NCBI GenBank assembly: GCA_938030915.1
Contig: CALHIO010000332.1
Span: 1 to 8,755 of the forward strand
Direction: 5' to 3'
DNA from: an uncultured Gemmatimonadota bacterium
Lineage (GTDB): Bacteria > Gemmatimonadota > Gemmatimonadetes > Longimicrobiales > Gaopeijiaceae
DNA length: 8,755 nt
Shown here: positions 6,928 to 8,755 of the stretch, piece after piece
Layout: each line of letters begins with the position of its first letter
Numbering within the stretch: the stretch's first letter is position 1
Position numbers and translations under genes: made by a program
Notes under the pieces: generated by a model
What the model saw: the letters and a program-made list of their open reading frames with translations, nothing else
Told to the model about the DNA's origin: nothing
Database searches by the model: none

Positions 6928-7278
6928 TCAGAGCAGGGTCTCTTCCAGAAGCTCGCTGTTGAATCCGACAATGAGTCGGTCACCGGATCGCATCGCGGGG
7001 GCGCGAAGCTTGCCCGACCGGCCCAGCATGTGACTCAAGAGCTCGTCGTCCGATGGCCGTGCCGAGGTGAGGTCGAAGTGCACCGACTTCTTGCCCTTCG
7101 CCACGTACAGGTCCTTCACGCCGTCCAGCAAGGCAAGGGCGGCATCTCCTTCGATCGGATCCGAGCCGGTGCTCTGCACCTCGCCGTCCGAGATCTGGTT
7201 CTGCTCGAGAAACTCTCGAGTGCGATTACAGCTTGTTCAGCCAGGGCGGTGGTACCGCCACTCGAGACTACGCGTCAT
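6928..7278 (-). CDS. Candidate selenoprotein, Spx/ArsC-like thioredoxin fold with UxxC motif
   Basis: A 116-residue protein if the TGA at 7237-7239 is read as selenocysteine. The N-terminus is MTRSLEWRYHRPGUTSC, with Sec14 and Cys17 forming a UxxC redox pair. The segment aligns with B. subtilis Spx, whose redox switch is Cys10-Thr-Ser-Cys13 followed by a helix with a WLEEHEI-like ending; here UTSC is followed by NRTREFLEQNQI. The C-terminal part, LRAPAMRSGDRLIVGFN (residues 91-107), matches the conserved LRxP and RLxVGxN of the Spx/ArsC fold. Residues 45-70 (DAALALLDGVKDLYV, KKSVHFDL) fit ArsC-like proteins of this kind. The start ATG at 7278 has AGGAG five bases upstream. The usual alternative, a GTG at 7179, would remove the whole active site. 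Likely cytoplasmic redox role: disulfide or thiol exchange, oxidant or metalloid reduction; not determinable. The main rival is a nonsense-mutated pseudogene. Confidence 0.75.
7204..7220 (-). promoter_or_regulatory. Candidate bacterial SECIS hairpin
   Basis: On the minus strand CTCGAG-AGTTT-CTCGAG gives a perfect 6-bp stem and a 5-nt loop. The loop begins 22 nt after the UGA, inside the 16-37 nt range described for bacterial SECIS elements, and has G as its second base followed by U, as in the E. coli fdhF apical loop where G and U contact SelB. The stem lies within codons 20-25 of the same gene. A lower stem is not obvious beyond a possible CUG/CAG pair, and folding was judged by eye. Confidence 0.65.
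7237..7239 (-). other. In-frame UGA, proposed selenocysteine codon 14
   Basis: The only stop in the frame between the ATG at 7278 and the terminal TGA at 6928-6930. It sits at the first position of the C-x-x-C redox motif of this fold, with TGT (Cys17) three codons on. The following base is A, which is not a weak termination context, so recoding would depend on the SECIS structure downstream. Confidence 0.72.
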
Positions 7279-7388
7279 GCGTTCTCCTGTCGTTCGGATG
7301 GGTTGATCCGTTCGTCCTGGAGTGTGTCCCGGACGAGACCATCGAGACGTACCCCCCGAATGTTCCGGTCGTGCCGAAGTCGTCTCAC
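7275..7388 (-). CDS. Possible 37-residue small ORF before the selenoprotein candidate
   Basis: Between surE and the selenoprotein candidate a GTG-started frame encodes 37 residues (start VRRLRHDRNIRGV, end INPSERQENA). Its TGA overlaps the next gene's ATG as ATGA, the coupling pattern also seen at 698-701. Against it: no clear Shine-Dalgarno before the GTG, GC at third positions of only about 62%, and no family I recognise. The frame stays open a little into the end of surE. It may be a real leader peptide, a remnant of a longer gene, or chance. Confidence 0.2.
   Translation of the reverse strand: MRRLRHDRNIRGVRLDGLVRDTLQDERINPSERQENA
7284..7288 (-). promoter_or_regulatory. Shine-Dalgarno of the selenoprotein candidate
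   Basis: AGGAG with a spacer of five bases (AACGC) before the ATG at 7278. This strong site decides the start and supports translation beginning upstream of the in-frame UGA, against the GTG at 7179. Confidence 0.75.
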
Positions 7389-7404
7389 CTCGACGAGTGC
7401 GACG

Positions 7405-8313
7405 TCAGCGCTCGATGATCAGGCGCTCGAGGAGAGGCTCCCAACTCGCCTGCCCGGCATCCAGATCTCCGTCGAGCACGCTGATCGTGACGAAGCCCGC
7501 TCCAAGGAGCGCCAGATCAGAGCCTGCCTCCGCCTGGTCGGCGTTGGCCAGCGCCATCTCCACCCGCGCCGGACCTCCCTGCCCGGAAACGGAGAAGACC
7601 TGCCGGAATCCGCGCAGAGACGACACCGAGGCGAACCGCACGCCGTCCGGGGCGTCGGAGCCCACCGCCGGATAATTCACGTTCAGGATCACACGCGGAG
7701 GCAGAAGCCCCTCACCGCCGGTCTCCGCCAGCTGACGAACGACCTCGACCACGAACTCGGAGGCCGGGACCAGAGCATCCCGTGTCCCTGCGTACGGGGT
7801 TGGGCTCTCCGCCTGTCTCGGGTCGATGGCCACGCTCAGAGCGATCGCCGGGACACCCGCCCGCGCGGCGGCCAGTGCCGCGCCTACGGTTCCCGAAGAC
7901 ATCACACTGGCGCCCACGTTCTGCCCGAAATTCGCCCCCGAAATCACGAGATCGGGAGGATCGGAGCGCATGATGTGCACGAGGGCCAGTGCGACGGCGT
8001 CGGAGGGCGTCCCGTCCACCATCCAGATGCCGTCCCCCCTCGACTCGTAGTCGATCGTGCCCGATGTCGTGACCGCGGAACCGACACCCGACTGGTTTTC
8101 GAGCGGTGCCACCACGGTCACGCGATGCCCCGCGTCCAGGAGCTCACGGCGCAGCGCGACGATGCCGGGCGCCTCCACGCCATCGTCGTTCGTGAGCAAC
8201 ACGTTGAGCGACTGGCCGGCGAGCGGCGGCGCGCCGACCAGCGTCGCGATCCAGACGACGGCCGCAGGCAACCAGCGGCACCGTCCGCGACGAAACGGAC
8301 GGCTGCTGCGCAT
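7405..8313 (-). CDS. surE: SurE-family 5'/3'-nucleotidase with signal peptide
   Basis: A 302-residue SurE-family phosphatase; known members are divalent-metal-dependent enzymes that dephosphorylate nucleoside monophosphates and sometimes short polyphosphates. The signature is clear: LLTNDDG with metal ligands Asp43 and Asp44 (39-45), a Ser-Gly loop ENQSGVGSA (72-80), MVDGTPSDAVALAL (98-111) and SGANFGQNVG (125-134) holding the conserved Asn. Bacterial SurE is usually about 250 residues and cytoplasmic; this one carries an extra N-terminal RRGRCRWLPAAVVWIATLV segment ending in LAG-QS, a signal peptide, so it is predicted to work in the periplasm or outside. The start is the ATG at 8313, five bases after AGGGGG; a GTG directly before it at 8316 is in frame but less well placed. 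The Shine-Dalgarno reuses the DUF805 stop codon. Confidence 0.92.
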   Translation of the reverse strand: MRSSRPFRRGRCRWLPAAVVWIATLVGAPPLAGQSLNVLLTNDDGVEAPGIVALRRELLDAGHRVTVVAPLENQSGVGSAVTTSGTIDYESRGDGIWMVDGTPSDAVALALVHIMRSDPPDLVISGANFGQNVGASVMSSGTVGAALAAARAGVPAIALSVAIDPRQAESPTPYAGTRDALVPASEFVVEVVRQLAETGGEGLLPPRVILNVNYPAVGSDAPDGVRFASVSSLRGFRQVFSVSGQGGPARVEMALANADQAEAGSDLALLGAGFVTISVLDGDLDAGQASWEPLLERLIIER

Positions 8314-8318
8314 CACCG

Positions 8319-8324
8319 CCCCCT
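8319..8324 (-). promoter_or_regulatory. Shine-Dalgarno of surE, overlapping the DUF805 stop
   Basis: AGGGGG on the minus strand with a five-base spacer (CGGTG) before the ATG at 8313. Its A is the last base of the TGA ending the DUF805 gene, implying coupled translation of the two genes. Confidence 0.7.
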
Positions 8325-8692
8325 CACGGAAGTGCTTTGTATCCCGCGAGCGGATCCGAACCGAAGTCGTTGGAGCCGTCCGTGCCCTTCTTGAAGAGCA
8401 GCAGGATCGCGAGGTAGATGTTGTAGAGGGGAATCATGAAGAGCAGCCAGTGCCATCCAGGCCGGTTCAAATCGTGAAGCCGCTTGATCGTGATACACAC
8501 GCCTGCCCACACGCCGGCAACCAGCACGCCAGCGGCCGGCAGCATGAAGAGCATGCTGTCCGTCAGTCCCGATAGAAGGATGAAGACAAGAACACCGGTG
8601 ATGATGGCGAGATCATCGAGAACGATGTGCCACAGGTACCACGCTCGGTTGGCACGCCCTCCCGTCTTGAACATCTCGACCAGCTTGTCCAT
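8324..8692 (-). CDS. DUF805 family membrane protein
   Basis: A 122-residue inner-membrane protein of the DUF805 family (function unknown, common in bacteria and some phages). It has the family's N-terminal GRANRAWYLWH segment (residues 12-22), four hydrophobic stretches (about 25-43, 47-66, 81-95, with a short one between), the basic RLHDLNRPGWHWLL motif (70-83) and the C-terminal KKGTDGSNDFGSDP motif (101-114). These match the DUF805 pattern R-LHD-N-SGW followed by KGT-G-N-FG-DP. Start at 8692, with AGGGAG five bases upstream; the longer open frame to 8725 lacks such a site. No enzymatic residues are apparent. It precedes surE by 10 bp and should be cotranscribed with it. Its role, perhaps membrane-associated or in transport, is not known. 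Confidence 0.88.
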   Translation of the reverse strand: MDKLVEMFKTGGRANRAWYLWHIVLDDLAIITGVLVFILLSGLTDSMLFMLPAAGVLVAGVWAGVCITIKRLHDLNRPGWHWLLFMIPLYNIYLAILLLFKKGTDGSNDFGSDPLAGYKALP

Positions 8693-8697
8693 GAAGA

Positions 8698-8703
8698 CTC
8701 CCT
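8698..8703 (-). promoter_or_regulatory. Shine-Dalgarno of the DUF805 gene
   Basis: AGGGAG on the minus strand with a five-base spacer (TCTTC) before the ATG at 8692; it supports this start over the upstream in-frame ATG at 8725. Confidence 0.65.
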
Positions 8704-8723
8704 GAGCGGTTGAGGATTCGGGC

Positions 8724-8729
8724 AATCTA
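8724..8729 (-). promoter_or_regulatory. Weak candidate -10 box upstream of the DUF805 gene
   Basis: TAGATT on the minus strand, four of six matches to TATAAT, would give a leader of about 25 bases before the ATG at 8692. No convincing -35 sequence is visible in the few remaining bases, and the window ends here, so the call is tentative. Confidence 0.18.
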
Positions 8730-8755
8730 GGGACACGCGAGGGGGGCCGCTTGCC

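Noticed and set aside
6928..7179. GTG start at 7179 giving an 83-residue protein
   Set aside because: It has no good ribosome site, cuts away the redox motif and first helix, and ignores the well-placed AGGAG-ATG at 7278 in the same frame.
6928..7278. Pseudogene with a nonsense mutation
   Set aside because: Not excluded, but less likely: the rest of the frame is intact, conserved blocks are undamaged, the UGA is at the redox cysteine, and a SECIS-like stem follows at the right distance.
7237..7407. Readthrough of the surE TGA into the selenoprotein frame
   Set aside because: The frame stays open from the surE stop at 7405-7407 to 7237, but SurE is complete, the intervening residues look non-coding (Arg/Thr-rich), and the next gene has its own ATG and Shine-Dalgarno.
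5809..8394. Plus-strand open frame of 861 codons
   Set aside because: It lies antisense to the serine hydrolase, the selenoprotein candidate and surE, all with clear motifs. Its protein is Arg-, His- and Pro-rich with no recognisable domain, as expected of a shadow frame in GC-rich DNA.

Overview
The window looks like bacterial chromosome of high GC content (roughly 60-65% by eye) from an uncultivated or little-studied lineage. The mix of exported hydrolases, a lipoprotein cyclophilin, a Tat-exported Rossmann protein, a DUF3500 protein and an EQNGP-type creatininase reminds me of Gemmatimonadota or Acidobacteriota genomes. That placement is inference; no rRNA or marker gene is present. All ten supported genes lie on the minus strand and are tightly packed, so transcription runs from high to low coordinates. 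I see no tRNA, rRNA, CRISPR array, insertion sequence or phage gene.

In transcription order: a DUF805 membrane protein (8324-8692); a SurE-family nucleotidase with a signal peptide (7405-8313); a Spx/ArsC-like thioredoxin-fold protein (6928-7278); a class-C beta-lactamase-type serine hydrolase (5668-6891); a DUF3500 protein (4602-5645); a gap of 176 bp; a Tat-signal NAD-dependent epimerase-like protein (3271-4425); a 12-TM transporter resembling the Tlc nucleotide carriers (1956-3263); a secreted creatininase-family protein (1088-1945); a small cupin (698-1066); and a lipoprotein cyclophilin (66-701). Several junctions look translationally coupled: ATGA overlap of cupin and cyclophilin, and Shine-Dalgarno sequences that reuse the stop codon of the gene before (transporter to creatininase, DUF805 to surE).

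The main discovery is the small gene at 6928-7278. A conventional caller would begin it at a GTG at 7179 and lose the active site. Reading back, the same frame runs to an ATG at 7278 with an ideal AGGAG site, broken only by one TGA at 7237-7239. That TGA falls exactly where B. subtilis Spx has the first cysteine of its CTSC redox motif, giving U-T-S-C here. Downstream, CTCGAG-AGTTT-CTCGAG forms a perfect 6-bp hairpin whose loop begins 22 nt after the TGA and has G then U at loop positions 2-3, as expected of a bacterial SECIS element. I therefore call it a candidate selenoprotein of the Spx/ArsC fold. No selenium machinery (selA-D) is in the window, so this must be tested elsewhere in the genome.

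Functionally the block is dominated by proteins with export signals (SurE, serine hydrolase, DUF3500, epimerase-like, creatininase, cyclophilin). A shared pathway is not evident; a nucleotide-salvage link between exported SurE and the Tlc-like carrier is only a hypothesis.
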